A stretch of 64,000 bases of DNA from Neomoorella thermoacetica. GTDB lineage: Bacteria; Bacillota; DSM-521; Neomoorellales; Neomoorellaceae. Made by a program: the position numbers and the translations under genes. Positions within the stretch are counted from its first letter, which is position 1. Every line of letters begins with the position of its first letter. The notes under the pieces were generated by a model. The model was not told the DNA's origin. It searched no databases and saw only the letters and a list, made by a program, of their open reading frames with translations. The stretch is from contig NZ_MDDC01000015.1 of the NCBI RefSeq assembly GCF_001875325.1, positions 1-64,000 of the forward strand, given 5' to 3'. Shown here piece after piece: positions 25,255 to 33,867 of this stretch.

Positions 25255-27549
25255 ATGCATCATGCTCAAAAACCACTTAAGTCCCTGGCCCTGCTGGCCC
25301 TTTTCTTCCTGCTGGCGGGGTTCTTCCCCGCCGCCCCGGCCGGGGCGGCTGATGTAACTATTTTTGTCGACGGCCGGGAGCTAAACCTGGAGGAGCCGGC
25401 TGTTATCCAGGACGGCTGCGTCCTGGCGCCCGTACGGGCCCTGGCACAGGCCCTCCGGGCGCAGGTAGCCTGGAAGGAGGCGAGCAGAGAAGTAATAATA
25501 ACCGGGCCGCAGACAACCATCAGGATGGTCGCCGGCAGCAAAGATGTATTTAAAAACGATATAAAGTACACCCTGGCCGTACCCGTGCAGATGCGCAACG
25601 GCCGCGTACTGGCGCCGGTGCGCTTCCTGGCGGAATCCCTGGGCGCCGGGGTCTCCTGGAACAGCCTGACCCTGACGGTAGCCATCACCACCCCGCTGCC
25701 TGCGGTACCGGAACGGGTGTACGCGGCGCCCTTCCCGGCCAGGGTGGCCTTCACCGCCAACAACGACCTCTGGCTCCTGGACGGCAGCCAGGCCGGGGCC
25801 GGTCCGGTCCGGGTGACGAAGAACGGCGCCGTGCAAATCCTGGGCTGGTCCCCCGACGGCCGGTGGCTGGCCTACCTGCAGTGGGAGACGCCGGAGTTCC
25901 GGGCCGGCAAGCCCTACCTGTGGGTGGTAAGGGCCGACGGGAGCGGCGCCTTCCAGGTAGACCCGCGGCCGGTGCTGACAAAGGCGGCCTGGTCGCCGGC
26001 AGCCAGCATCCTGGCCTACAGTACCCAGGGGCCGGGTGGCGGTTACGCCCCGGATATGAACCTGAAGCTTGCCGCTATAGAAAGCGGCCAGGCTAGAGTA
26101 ACGGCGCTGATACCGGACAAAGGTGAGCTGGTGGAAGACTTCGCCTGGGCCCCGGACGGCCAGAGCCTGGCCGTCTCCCTGCCGCGCACGCAGGATGAAC
26201 CCCTGCGCATTGACCGCCTGACCTTGAACGGCGAACGCAGCAACCTTCTAACCCTGGGCGAGGCCGGCACTCCCATAGGTGAGGTCTACCCCTCCTTTGC
26301 TTATGGTTTTAGCTGGTCGCCCGGCGGCCGCTACCTGGCCTATCACCTGCACCCCAACTCGGCGTCCCTGGCAGCCGACGGCGTTGACCTTCAGGTCCTG
26401 GACCTGGAGCAGCCCGGCAAGCCCCTGGACCTGGGGGTAACCCTTAATTACTCCGGGTGGCTGGCCTGGTCCCCGGACGGCAGCCGGCTAGCCTATATCC
26501 GGGGCGGCGGCCGGGATACCACTATTGACAAGCGACTTACCATCGTAGACCTGGAGGCCGGGGGTAAGATCATCGATTACGGCCAGGCCGGCCAGGTAGA
26601 CACTATGCCGGTGTGGCTGCCCGCCGCAGATGGCGGCGTCCTCTTCTGCCGCGGCCCGGAGAATAAGTACTGGGAGGGCAACCAGCAAAACGACGCCCGG
26701 GTCCTGGTGCCCGGCCAGCGCATTTGGTGGCAGAAGCTTGATGGTAAAGCCGTGCCCGTAACCTCCGGCCCGGCGGGCTCCGCCGACTACTACCCCTCAG
26801 TCTCCCCGGACGGCCAGAATCTTACCTACTTGCGCCTGGACCGCCGCGACAGCGGTTCCCTCTACCAGCAGCCCCTGGCCGGCGGCCCGGCGGTAGAACT
26901 GGTGCGGAACGTAACCGGCTCATCCGGTTACTACGGCAACTACCAACCCACCTGGGTGAGCATCTACTACCTGGACCAAACCGCCCGGGTAAATGGGAAA
27001 CTGGTGGTCAGCGACGTGGAAGGCCGCCACTATGAGCTGGAAACAGCTCAGGGGCGCCTGGTCCTGGTGCCGGACAAAGATTATCCTGCCGCCGCCCGAG
27101 ACCTGGAAAAATACGCCGGCCGGGAGGTAATCATAACCGGCGTTATTACCCGGGAAGCCAGCCTGTACATGCGCGGTCCCTTACTGCGGGTTCGGTCCGT
27201 CACCCCGGCCGGTGGCATACCGGCCCCTGCTGCCCGGCTAACCAGCTTTGCCATTGACCGGCCCAACCTAGTGGTTAAGGGCCGGTATCTGGCCCGGGTG
27301 GAGATCTGGGCCATACCGGCGGGAACGGGTATAACGGAGAAGGATTACACCCCCCTGGGGCCGGCCGTCAAGAAAGTTGAAACCGGCGGTGAACAGGTCT
27401 GGATCCTCCCCATCCCCCGGGAAACCATCCTGGCTACCGCGCTCTTTGCCCGGGGCTATGATGAACAGGGCCGCGATGTCGGCAGGATCTCCCTGCCTGT
27501 AATCGGTGTTACCGAACTGAACAAGGCCCTGGGCACTGTGAGCAATTAA
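25255..27549 (+). CDS. Secreted protein with copper-amine-oxidase-like N-terminal domain and beta-propeller
   Basis: A 764-residue exported protein. After a signal peptide (about 1-32) comes a copper amine oxidase N-terminal-like domain (about 35-140, VDGRELNLEEPAVIQDGCVL and MRNGRVLAPVRFLAESLG), common in surface proteins of this bacterial group and not itself catalytic. Residues about 155-560 form TolB/PD40-type propeller blades (repeated WSPDGRWLAYL, WSPDGSRLAYI, SPDGQNLTYL). The C-terminal 200 residues are beta-rich. No enzyme motif is visible; binding of a ligand or polymer at the surface is likely. Its own terminator follows. Confidence 0.78.
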   Translation: MHHAQKPLKSLALLALFFLLAGFFPAAPAGAADVTIFVDGRELNLEEPAVIQDGCVLAPVRALAQALRAQVAWKEASREVIITGPQTTIRMVAGSKDVFKNDIKYTLAVPVQMRNGRVLAPVRFLAESLGAGVSWNSLTLTVAITTPLPAVPERVYAAPFPARVAFTANNDLWLLDGSQAGAGPVRVTKNGAVQILGWSPDGRWLAYLQWETPEFRAGKPYLWVVRADGSGAFQVDPRPVLTKAAWSPAASILAYSTQGPGGGYAPDMNLKLAAIESGQARVTALIPDKGELVEDFAWAPDGQSLAVSLPRTQDEPLRIDRLTLNGERSNLLTLGEAGTPIGEVYPSFAYGFSWSPGGRYLAYHLHPNSASLAADGVDLQVLDLEQPGKPLDLGVTLNYSGWLAWSPDGSRLAYIRGGGRDTTIDKRLTIVDLEAGGKIIDYGQAGQVDTMPVWLPAADGGVLFCRGPENKYWEGNQQNDARVLVPGQRIWWQKLDGKAVPVTSGPAGSADYYPSVSPDGQNLTYLRLDRRDSGSLYQQPLAGGPAVELVRNVTGSSGYYGNYQPTWVSIYYLDQTARVNGKLVVSDVEGRHYELETAQGRLVLVPDKDYPAAARDLEKYAGREVIITGVITREASLYMRGPLLRVRSVTPAGGIPAPAARLTSFAIDRPNLVVKGRYLARVEIWAIPAGTGITEKDYTPLGPAVKKVETGGEQVWILPIPRETILATALFARGYDEQGRDVGRISLPVIGVTELNKALGTVSN

Positions 27550-27563
27550 CATCTGGCTACCAG

Positions 27564-27602
27564 AAGCTTTAGCTCCGGTTAACTTGAGCTAAAGCTTTTT
27601 TA
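27564..27602 (+). terminator. Intrinsic terminator
   Basis: Perfect 12-bp arms AAGCTTTAGCTC and GAGCTAAAGCTT with a 10-base loop and a T run, 15 bases after the propeller protein stop. Confidence 0.85.
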
Positions 27603-27858
27603 ATTAACCTGCCGGGCGGTGCCCTACCAGACCGGTCGGCTGCAATACTTGAGCCCCCGGAGGACACGAACGATAGCGACTCTTCTGATCACCCCTTATA
27701 ACCGCTGCGCCATCCTTTACCGCCTCGGCCCGGCCGCCTTGCTAACCGCTTTCGGGCAGGCCACCGCCCTGTATGTTATGTTTAACTGATTAAAGCCCGC
27801 TACCTTCCAGCGGCTAACGGCCTCCCTTATGCCCGGGCAACCTGACATATATTGACAA
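27603..27858. other. Intergenic region without an assignable gene
   Basis: A plus-strand open stretch ending at a TGA near 27789 (reading LLITPYNRCAILYRLGPAAL in part) has no start site and no recognisable domain; it may be chance or a worn remnant. Confidence 0.3.
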
Positions 27859-27887
27859 TTGACAACCACCCGAAGGAGGATTATATT
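27859..27887 (+). promoter_or_regulatory. Promoter of the sdpR-sdpI-like operon
   Basis: Consensus TTGACA and TATATT with a 17-base spacer, 53 bases upstream of the regulator's start codon. Confidence 0.7.
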
Positions 27888-27889
27888 TT

Positions 27890-27917
27890 AGTTAATTAGA
27901 TACCTTTCTAAATAACT
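27890..27917. promoter_or_regulatory. Probable operator of the ArsR-family repressor
   Basis: An 11-bp inverted repeat, AGTTAATTAGA and TCTAAATAACT (one mismatch) around 6 bases. It begins just after the -10 box and covers the expected transcription start, so the bound repressor would block the promoter. ArsR-family repressors usually control their own gene. Confidence 0.6.
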
Positions 27918-27939
27918 CGGGCAGGAAGGGGGAAAAGCG

Positions 27940-28257
27940 ATGGGGTTAAACACTCTCTTCAAGGCCCTGGGCGATGACACCCGCCGGGAAATCCTGCGCC
28001 GGCTGGCCCGGGGGGATATGGCCGCCGGGGAGATTGCCGCAGCCTTCGACCTCTCCTGGCCGACCATCTCCCACCACCTCAGTGTCCTCAAGGAAGCCGG
28101 GCTGGTGCAAGATGAGAAAAAGGGCCAGTACGTCATCTATTCTCTGAACACCACTGTTTTTCAGGATATTGCGGGATGGCTGTTCGACCTGCTGGGGACA
28201 ATAACGGAGCGGCAGCCAGCCAAAAAAGGGGAGGCGCGTAAAGAGAATGGAAAATAG
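27940..28257 (+). CDS. sdpR: ArsR/SdpR-family transcriptional repressor
   Basis: A 105-residue winged-helix protein with the ArsR fold. The recognition region is DLSWPTISHHLSVLKEAGLV, and there are no metal-binding cysteines of the ArsR type, as in SdpR autorepressors. In Bacillus SdpR is held at the membrane by SdpI when the killing factor SdpC is bound. Here it overlaps the SdpI-like gene by 11 bases, so the same pairing is present; no sdpABC genes are in the window. An inverted-repeat operator lies at its promoter. Confidence 0.85.
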   Translation: MGLNTLFKALGDDTRREILRRLARGDMAAGEIAAAFDLSWPTISHHLSVLKEAGLVQDEKKGQYVIYSLNTTVFQDIAGWLFDLLGTITERQPAKKGEARKENGK

Positions 28258-28918
28258 GTATCGCATTACCGGTAAAATGATAGCCCGCGACTGGCCCGCT
28301 TTGATGGCCCTGGGGGCCATGTTCGTCGCCGGCATCATTCTCTACCCCCGCCTGCCGGACCTGGTCCCGGCCCACTGGAACTTCCGGGGCGAGGTTGATA
28401 ATTACTTCAACCGCTTCTGGGGCGCCTTCGCCCTGCCCCTGATGACCGGCGGTATTTACCTGCTCCTGCTTTTGGTCCCTTACCTGGATCCCAAACGAGA
28501 AAACTACCCTCGCTTTGACCGGGCCTACCAGATGGTACGCCTGGGACTGGTCCTCTTTATGGGGGTGATTTATGCCACCACCCTGGTCGTGGCCCTGGGC
28601 GGCCCGGCCAACCTGGTCGGCCGGGTTGTACCCCTGGCGGTAGGGTTGCTCTTTATCCTGATTGGCAACTACCTGCCCCAGGCGCGTTTCAACTACTTCT
28701 TCGGCGTCCGCACCCCCTGGACCCTGGCCAACGAAGAAGTCTGGCGGCGCACCCACCGCTTTTCCGGTTATGCCTTTATCCTGGCCGGGTTCATGTTTAT
28801 CGTCGCGGCCTTCCTGCCGCCGCCGGCCGACTTCGTCCTGGGCCTGGCCGGACCGGCCATAGCCGTCATTGGTACTATAGTCTATTCTTACCTGGCCTTC
28901 CGCCGGGTATCGCCCTAA
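28247..28918 (+). CDS. sdpI: SdpI-family membrane protein
   Basis: A 223-residue protein with about six membrane segments, an N-terminal DUF1648 region (YPRLPDLVPAHWNFRGEVDN) and the C-terminal SdpI domain (FFGVRTPWTLANEEVWRRTH). In Bacillus SdpI gives immunity to the SDP toxin and sequesters SdpR. In this organism it may serve as a membrane signal receptor for the upstream repressor, with which it overlaps. The actual signal is unknown because no toxin genes are nearby. Confidence 0.85.
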   Translation: MENRYRITGKMIARDWPALMALGAMFVAGIILYPRLPDLVPAHWNFRGEVDNYFNRFWGAFALPLMTGGIYLLLLLVPYLDPKRENYPRFDRAYQMVRLGLVLFMGVIYATTLVVALGGPANLVGRVVPLAVGLLFILIGNYLPQARFNYFFGVRTPWTLANEEVWRRTHRFSGYAFILAGFMFIVAAFLPPPADFVLGLAGPAIAVIGTIVYSYLAFRRVSP

Positions 28919-29004
28919 AACACTCCGCGGGAAGGTATGGTTTCCTGTACCGGCTTAATAAAGGGTGGAGGCGGGGTATAAGCCAGCGGCAGCAGGCAGC
29001 AAAA

Positions 29005-29026
29005 GGCCCGGCATTATTGCCGGGCC
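29005..29026. terminator. GC-rich hairpin, probable terminator
   Basis: GGCCCGGC and GCCGGGCC arms around a 6-base loop between convergent sdpI-like and nitroreductase genes. The following T tract is weak. Confidence 0.45.
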
Positions 29027-29168
29027 AATTTATAATCAAGTCCGGGAACTTCGTTACCGATAAATATTACCCGTTGATTAACGGGGATATTGCCGCTATA
29101 AATTATGGACTTCGGGCTTTAGCGGCCTTGAGCGGCGCTCCGGGGCCGTTTGGCGGCCCGTATTCCTA

Positions 29169-29708
29169 TTACTTTACATAGTTTACATTATCTTTTTTAA
29201 TCCTTTCTACGGCAAATTTATCACCTGCTTTGTAGCCTACAGCTACAGCGCACATGATTTCGTAACCTTCGGGAATGCCCGCCCTGGCAGTCAGTCCCTT
29301 ATCGGCTGCAAAGGCGAGCTTCGGGGTAATCAGATAGCAGGAACCCAAACCCAGAGCTGTTGCGGCAATGGTCATGCTGGTAGCAGCGCAAGATGTGGTG
29401 GCAAGGCTATATGGCCCTTCCGGTGCAGAAAGAAGGAACAGGGTAGGGGCACCATAGAGAGGTTCATAACCCGGTAGCGCGGCGCGGCTCATTAAAAACT
29501 CATTGCCCGAGTTCTTCATGGCTTCCAGAGCGAGATTTGAAATGTGCTGCAGCAGTTCTCTGTTTTGCACCACCGTAATATGATACGGACCGGCGCTGGG
29601 AGCATTTTGACCGGCAGCTATGATGGCCGCTACAGCCTTATCAGAAATCTGGTCTTTCTTGTAGTCCCGTACACTTTTTCTTTTCGCAATGGCTTCCAGG
29701 GCGTCCAT
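29169..29708 (-). CDS. Nitroreductase-family FMN protein
   Basis: A 179-residue single-domain nitroreductase. FMN contacts are visible in the start AIAKRKSVRDYKKDQISDKA, in NAPSAGPYHITVV, and in the late stretch TALGLGSCYL. Such enzymes reduce nitro groups, quinones or flavins with NAD(P)H; the physiological substrate is unknown. It is 48 bases downstream of the nitrilase-family gene and on the same strand, so the two may be co-transcribed. Confidence 0.85.
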   Translation of the reverse strand: MDALEAIAKRKSVRDYKKDQISDKAVAAIIAAGQNAPSAGPYHITVVQNRELLQHISNLALEAMKNSGNEFLMSRAALPGYEPLYGAPTLFLLSAPEGPYSLATTSCAATSMTIAATALGLGSCYLITPKLAFAADKGLTARAGIPEGYEIMCAVAVGYKAGDKFAVERIKKDNVNYVK

Positions 29709-29756
29709 AGTAACACTCCTTTATTATTTATAAAATTATAGCCCATTACCCCGCCT

Positions 29757-30506
29757 TCATCTGGCCTGATGTACGTTATCCCCCGGCAGGTCGCAGGTCA
29801 GGAGGGTTTCCGAGGTTTCATCCGCCATAACTACCAGGCCGCCCTCCGGATCGACAATCAGGCTGTTCCCCAGGCTTACCATGCCGATGTGGCTGCCCAC
29901 GGCGTTGACCAGGAGGACGTAGCAGCGGTTCTCCACCGCCCTGGCGATGGGCAGGGCGCGGTTTTTGGGCAGCTTCCAGCGGGCCTCGCCGGGTTGGTAG
30001 TAGTGGGCGGAAAGGATGAACAGGGCCCGGGCCCCTTCCGCCGCGATCTTCCGGGCCAGTTCGGGGTAATTCTGGTCACGGCAGATGATGACCCCGAATT
30101 TTTCCCCCTTATAGTTAAAGACGAGGTGCCCGGCGCCCGGGGTAAAATAACGGGCCTCGGCCTCCGTCAGGTACATCTTGCGGTAGGTGTGGACGCTGCC
30201 GTTGGGCAGGAACACCGAGGCGGCATTGAACAGCCGGTCGCTGGCAAACTCGGCCCGGCCGACAAGCAAACCCACACCCAGGTCGACCGCTCCCCGGGCG
30301 ATCCTGGCCAGGCTGCCCTCCAGTTCCTCCTTGAACCCCGGCCGGCCCAGGGTCGCCGGGTTATATCCCGTCAGGCCCATTTCCGGAAAAGCCAGGAGTT
30401 CCACGCCCCGCCCGGCTGCTTCCGCGGCCAGGCGTAAGATTGCCGCTTCATTTACCGCCAGGCTGTCGGCGATAAACATCTGGGCCGCACCTAGACGCAA
30501 AGTCAT
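29757..30506 (-). CDS. Carbon-nitrogen hydrolase (nitrilase superfamily)
   Basis: A 249-residue single-domain protein with the Glu-Lys-Cys triad of the superfamily: AFPEMGLTGY (Glu), TYRKMYL (Lys) and VIICRDQNYPE (Cys). Members hydrolyse amides, carbamoyl compounds or nitriles; the specific substrate cannot be told. Its C-terminus aligns closely with the broken copy at 123-221, so the genome had at least two of these genes. Transcribed leftward into the nitroreductase gene. Confidence 0.87.
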   Translation of the reverse strand: MTLRLGAAQMFIADSLAVNEAAILRLAAEAAGRGVELLAFPEMGLTGYNPATLGRPGFKEELEGSLARIARGAVDLGVGLLVGRAEFASDRLFNAASVFLPNGSVHTYRKMYLTEAEARYFTPGAGHLVFNYKGEKFGVIICRDQNYPELARKIAAEGARALFILSAHYYQPGEARWKLPKNRALPIARAVENRCYVLLVNAVGSHIGMVSLGNSLIVDPEGGLVVMADETSETLLTCDLPGDNVHQAR

Positions 30507-30545
30507 CGCCCCCGTGGTATTTCTTTCGCTCCCATCTTGCGTATA

Positions 30546-31046
30546 CTACTCTACATCAGCAGGTTGCCATAAGGTTATTTCTTTTACCCCGGCAAGGGCC
30601 CGGTCATTGGAGGCCAGATTCCAGCAGTTATACTCCTGGCAGGCTGCCAGGAGAATAGAATCATTGGTCATCAGGCCGTATTGCTGTTGCCAGGTCAACG
30701 CCTGGTAGCACAAGTCCTGGGTAAGGGGTACAATGTTGATATTCATGGCGGCAACTTTTTTTACCTGCTCAGCGTAAGTAGCGAGCCTTGTAATTATTTC
30801 CGGTTTACCCTTCAGCTTTTTGGCTAAATTCCCCGGGGTAACCAGCCCTCTGGTTACCGCTTCCAGCATCATCAAACGATGCATGGTTTCCAGCAGGATA
30901 TTCACTGTCGTAAAACCCACGATTTCTTCTCTTTCACAGCGCTCCAGGAAAGAACTGCAGTCCTCTGATACCCCGCTGAAGTGATATATAAAAATGTTGG
31001 CATCAACGAAAATCTGGCTGCCGGCGGGCAACTCGTCAAACCTCAA
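30546..31046 (-). CDS. PIN-domain ribonuclease, toxin of a toxin-antitoxin pair
   Basis: A 166-residue PIN domain. The acidic metal-binding residues are visible in FVDANIFIYHF, in the NILLETMHR helix and in LMTNDSILLAA. PIN toxins of the VapC type cut RNA and are neutralised by a DNA-binding partner. The gene overlaps the upstream ribbon-helix-helix gene by 11 bases, the usual antitoxin-first arrangement. Confidence 0.85.
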   Translation of the reverse strand: MRFDELPAGSQIFVDANIFIYHFSGVSEDCSSFLERCEREEIVGFTTVNILLETMHRLMMLEAVTRGLVTPGNLAKKLKGKPEIITRLATYAEQVKKVAAMNINIVPLTQDLCYQALTWQQQYGLMTNDSILLAACQEYNCWNLASNDRALAGVKEITLWQPADVE

Positions 31047-31278
31047 AAAAGTCTTCCTCCTCCAGGATCTTTTTTACCACTTCAACCCGGGATGGTATAC
31101 TGCCTCTCGTCGTCTTAACGATAGAAGTTTCTCCGTCTCCTGTTCGTTTTTTACCGTAAAGGTATTGCTCCAGCGCCTCTTCAATTATATCATTGAGATG
31201 TTTTCTTTCATTTTTTGCTACCAGTTTAGCCCTGTAAAGGAGCCGGGGATTAATGGCCGTACCCACTTTTTGTCGCAT
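31036..31278 (-). CDS. Ribbon-helix-helix antitoxin
   Basis: An 80-residue protein with an N-terminal ribbon-helix-helix DNA-binding fold (VGTAINPRLLYRAKLVAKNE then HLNDIIEEALEQYL) and a C-terminal acidic tail ending LEEEDFFEV that would bind the PIN toxin. I start at the ATG at 31278, preceded by GGGGTGA; longer frames upstream lack a site. It probably represses the pair's promoter. Confidence 0.8.
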   Translation of the reverse strand: MRQKVGTAINPRLLYRAKLVAKNERKHLNDIIEEALEQYLYGKKRTGDGETSIVKTTRGSIPSRVEVVKKILEEEDFFEV

Positions 31279-31604
31279 ATTATTCACCCCGCTTAAATTA
31301 TAAAATCCTGGCAACCAGCATGTCAAGATTACGTCTAGATAACATCGAAACCGGCAACAAATCTCCCGGGGGCAGGCGCGGGATGCTGCCGGCCAGATGC
31401 GAGGCACCCGGCTCACTGCTGGGAGGAATTAAACAAAAGACGCCGGCAGGGGCAAAAAGGGTACAGAAAAAGGCCACGTCCTTCCGGATACGTGGCCCCC
31501 ATGGTCCTTCAGGCCTGCAACGGGCGAGTCCCGCGCCGGCTGAGGCCAGGATTGGATCTGAAACGGCCTTGTTACAACATTTTAATACTACCCCGGGCAG
31601 GGCC
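31279..31604. other. Intergenic region between antitoxin and S-layer genes
   Basis: Besides the terminator at 31466-31497 and the presumed antitoxin promoter near 31280-31330 there is no recognisable element. The first 60 bases next to the S-layer gene resemble the flank of the S-layer relic at 10830. Confidence 0.4.
31466..31497 (-). terminator. Intrinsic terminator of the S-layer-domain gene
   Basis: GGCCACGT and ACGTGGCC arms around a 10-base loop with a T run on the minus strand, about 110 bases after the stop codon. Confidence 0.75.
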
Positions 31605-32996
31605 TCACCCCTGCATCTGGCTCCCGGATGGTTTTGCATCCGGTTCTGATGGTGTCAGGGGTACTTCCGGTGCCGCCAGGGCTCCGGCGGGCACCTGGAT
31701 CTTTACGCCGCTGTTATACCGGTAATCGGTGACCTTCATGTGGAAGGTCATGGTTTCCAGGGGCACGGTTTCTCCCTGGAATTTATCCGCAAAAACGACC
31801 AGGCCGGTCATTTCCGAGGCATAAGCAAGGTTGTCTTCCACGCCGATGGCTTCCTCACCCCAGATGGAAACGGACTTCAGGACGCCGCCGGCCTGGGTCA
31901 GGACCTGCTCCATCTCCGGGGTCAACCCTCCGGGCAGGGCCTTTAGCACAGCCTGCCAGTCCTCAATCCGGCCGTAGTAGGCGATACGGTGAACCTTATG
32001 CCCGTTCTCTATGCCCTCGCCCAAATACCGGAAATGGAAGCTGTCCTTCAGTCCCGGCGGCAACCCCGCCGCGTTCCTGCTCTGTTCCACCAGGGCTTCC
32101 ACGTCCGGCAGGGCTCCTTTGGGCAGCTTCATCCACCGGGGTTCCGCCATGCCCGGGGCCTCTACCCGCTGGTACATAGTCCCGTCCACCAGGTACTGTT
32201 CCATGGTCATCTGCATCTTACCGCCTGCTGGCAGGTCTTTACCCGGTGTTTTCCCAGCCGGCAGGTTAAGGGTCATGTCCACTTTCTGGTGCAGGCTCAG
32301 GGGGTAGCTGAACTCGCTCACGATATTGCCCTGCATGGAAACCGGGGGCATTTTCCCGGCCACTTCCGGCCGCGGGCGCATGGTCATGGCCATGCTGCCG
32401 GCGAACTTCAGGTCTTTGACCTTGGCCTGGGCCTGCCGGGCGGCCTGGACAATCCTTTCCGCCTCCGGGTCGCTGCCAAAAACCCTGGCCAGGAAAGCAA
32501 CCCCCTCGTCCACGGTTAGGAGCCTGCCGGCGTCCTGGCCGGGCTGCAGCAGGCCGGCCCGTACCAGCCAGGCATAGGGAGTGTAACCCCAGCTCTCCCG
32601 CCCCAGGGAACCCTTTACCTCCGGCGCGGCGACGCCGTCAGGCAGCCCCAGGACCCGGGAAGCCATCACCGCCGCTTCCAGCAGGGTAACCGGCCGGTCG
32701 GTGTGCAGGCCGCCGTCCGGGTAGCCCCTGATGACACCTTTTTCCTTCAAAGCCGTTACCGCCGGGCCGTACCAGGCATCCCCCTGGGTATCAGCCGGGT
32801 TTCCCTTCACCTGCATCCCCGCCGCCCGGGCCAGGAGGGCGGCAAACTCACCCCGGGTCAGGGTCTTCCCCGGCGCCGGAGCCTGGGGAAATACCTGGCG
32901 GAGCTGATCGCCGGTGACCGTCCCGGCCAGGGCGGCCGGCGCCAGGGCCAGGATCAGGCCCACGGCTAGTATCAACGCCTGAAACCACTTCTTCAT
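31605..32996 (-). CDS. Secreted protein with S-layer homology domains
   Basis: A 463-residue exported protein. I start at the ATG giving MKKWFQALILAVGLILAL, a clear signal peptide, with GGGGAGAAGG upstream; the frame stays open 126 bases further but without a start site. Residues about 35-190 contain S-layer homology repeats (LTRGEFAALLARAAG, EKGVIRGYPDGGLHTDRPVT, LLEAAVMASRVLGLPDG) that bind wall polymer. The remaining 270 residues form a beta-rich domain with repeated sequences about membrane-lipoprotein-like sugar or lipid binding, unassigned. A truncated copy of its end lies at 10830-11048. Confidence 0.78.
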   Translation of the reverse strand: MKKWFQALILAVGLILALAPAALAGTVTGDQLRQVFPQAPAPGKTLTRGEFAALLARAAGMQVKGNPADTQGDAWYGPAVTALKEKGVIRGYPDGGLHTDRPVTLLEAAVMASRVLGLPDGVAAPEVKGSLGRESWGYTPYAWLVRAGLLQPGQDAGRLLTVDEGVAFLARVFGSDPEAERIVQAARQAQAKVKDLKFAGSMAMTMRPRPEVAGKMPPVSMQGNIVSEFSYPLSLHQKVDMTLNLPAGKTPGKDLPAGGKMQMTMEQYLVDGTMYQRVEAPGMAEPRWMKLPKGALPDVEALVEQSRNAAGLPPGLKDSFHFRYLGEGIENGHKVHRIAYYGRIEDWQAVLKALPGGLTPEMEQVLTQAGGVLKSVSIWGEEAIGVEDNLAYASEMTGLVVFADKFQGETVPLETMTFHMKVTDYRYNSGVKIQVPAGALAAPEVPLTPSEPDAKPSGSQMQG

Positions 32997-33111
32997 ACTT
33001 TTCCTTCTCCCCTTTCGCTGTTCTTCCCCCTGTACCTCTCTTATTGTGGAGTAATTCTCTACCCTGCCAGATTTCTCCTGCCGGCCGGGGAAATTTATAG
33101 CAGATAATATC

Positions 33112-33765
33112 CTATCCCACATCCCTCCGGCTGAACACCCGTCCGGCCAGCAACCCCAGGGCCAGGTAGCAGAACAGGGATGCCAAGAGCAACCCCGCCA
33201 GGAAGTACCCGGAGTCTACAGTTATATGATCCACCACCCACCCGACGACCGGGCGAAAAAAGGAAGGGAACGCCAGGGGTAATAAAAGGCCCAGAAAGGG
33301 TAACAGCATTACATAAGAAGCGCGTTTATAATCCCAGGTAAAGAACACCAGGAAAAACAATCCTTCCAGAACCAGCACCAGGGCCAGGGGGAAAGCCAGG
33401 GATATGAATTGGAGGCTGCTCCCGCCCCGGGGCGCAAACCAGCCCAGCCAGTGCGCCAGGCTGCCCGCAGCGATCCCTATGAGGCTGCCGCCTATAGTTA
33501 GCAACAGGCTGCCGGCAAATTTGCTGGCCACAATGGCGCCGGGACTTACAGGCAGGGAGCGCAGCAAGCCAAGGCCCCCTTCTGCTTCTTCCTGATAACA
33601 TGTACGGCTAGTAAAAAAGTAGGGTAAGAAAATACTCCAGAAGGCTATGAAGGCGTACCCATTTTCCATCCGGCTAAAAAACAAGATCATGGCTGCAGCC
33701 ATCAAGGCATAGGTCAAGATACTCGAGCGCAAAACCCTCAGATCCTTGAGTATAAGGGTCCACAT
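33112..33765 (-). CDS. ABC-2 type transporter permease (second cassette)
   Basis: A 217-residue membrane protein with six hydrophobic segments, starting MWTLILKDLRVLRSSILTYA, typical of ABC-2 permeases. It is the last gene of a GntR-ATPase-permease cassette that mirrors the one at 7363-9616. It is 102 bases from its ATPase gene. No family-specific substrate clue is visible. Confidence 0.8.
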   Translation of the reverse strand: MWTLILKDLRVLRSSILTYALMAAAMILFFSRMENGYAFIAFWSIFLPYFFTSRTCYQEEAEGGLGLLRSLPVSPGAIVASKFAGSLLLTIGGSLIGIAAGSLAHWLGWFAPRGGSSLQFISLAFPLALVLVLEGLFFLVFFTWDYKRASYVMLLPFLGLLLPLAFPSFFRPVVGWVVDHITVDSGYFLAGLLLASLFCYLALGLLAGRVFSRRDVG

Positions 33766-33867
33766 GGTTTTCTCCCCCCTGGAATTTAGTTTTGGTGAGA
33801 AAATGGCTTTTAACTTACTTTCTCCGGTGGAAGTTGATCCCCGCTCCTGTGATTGCCCTGTTCAAAT

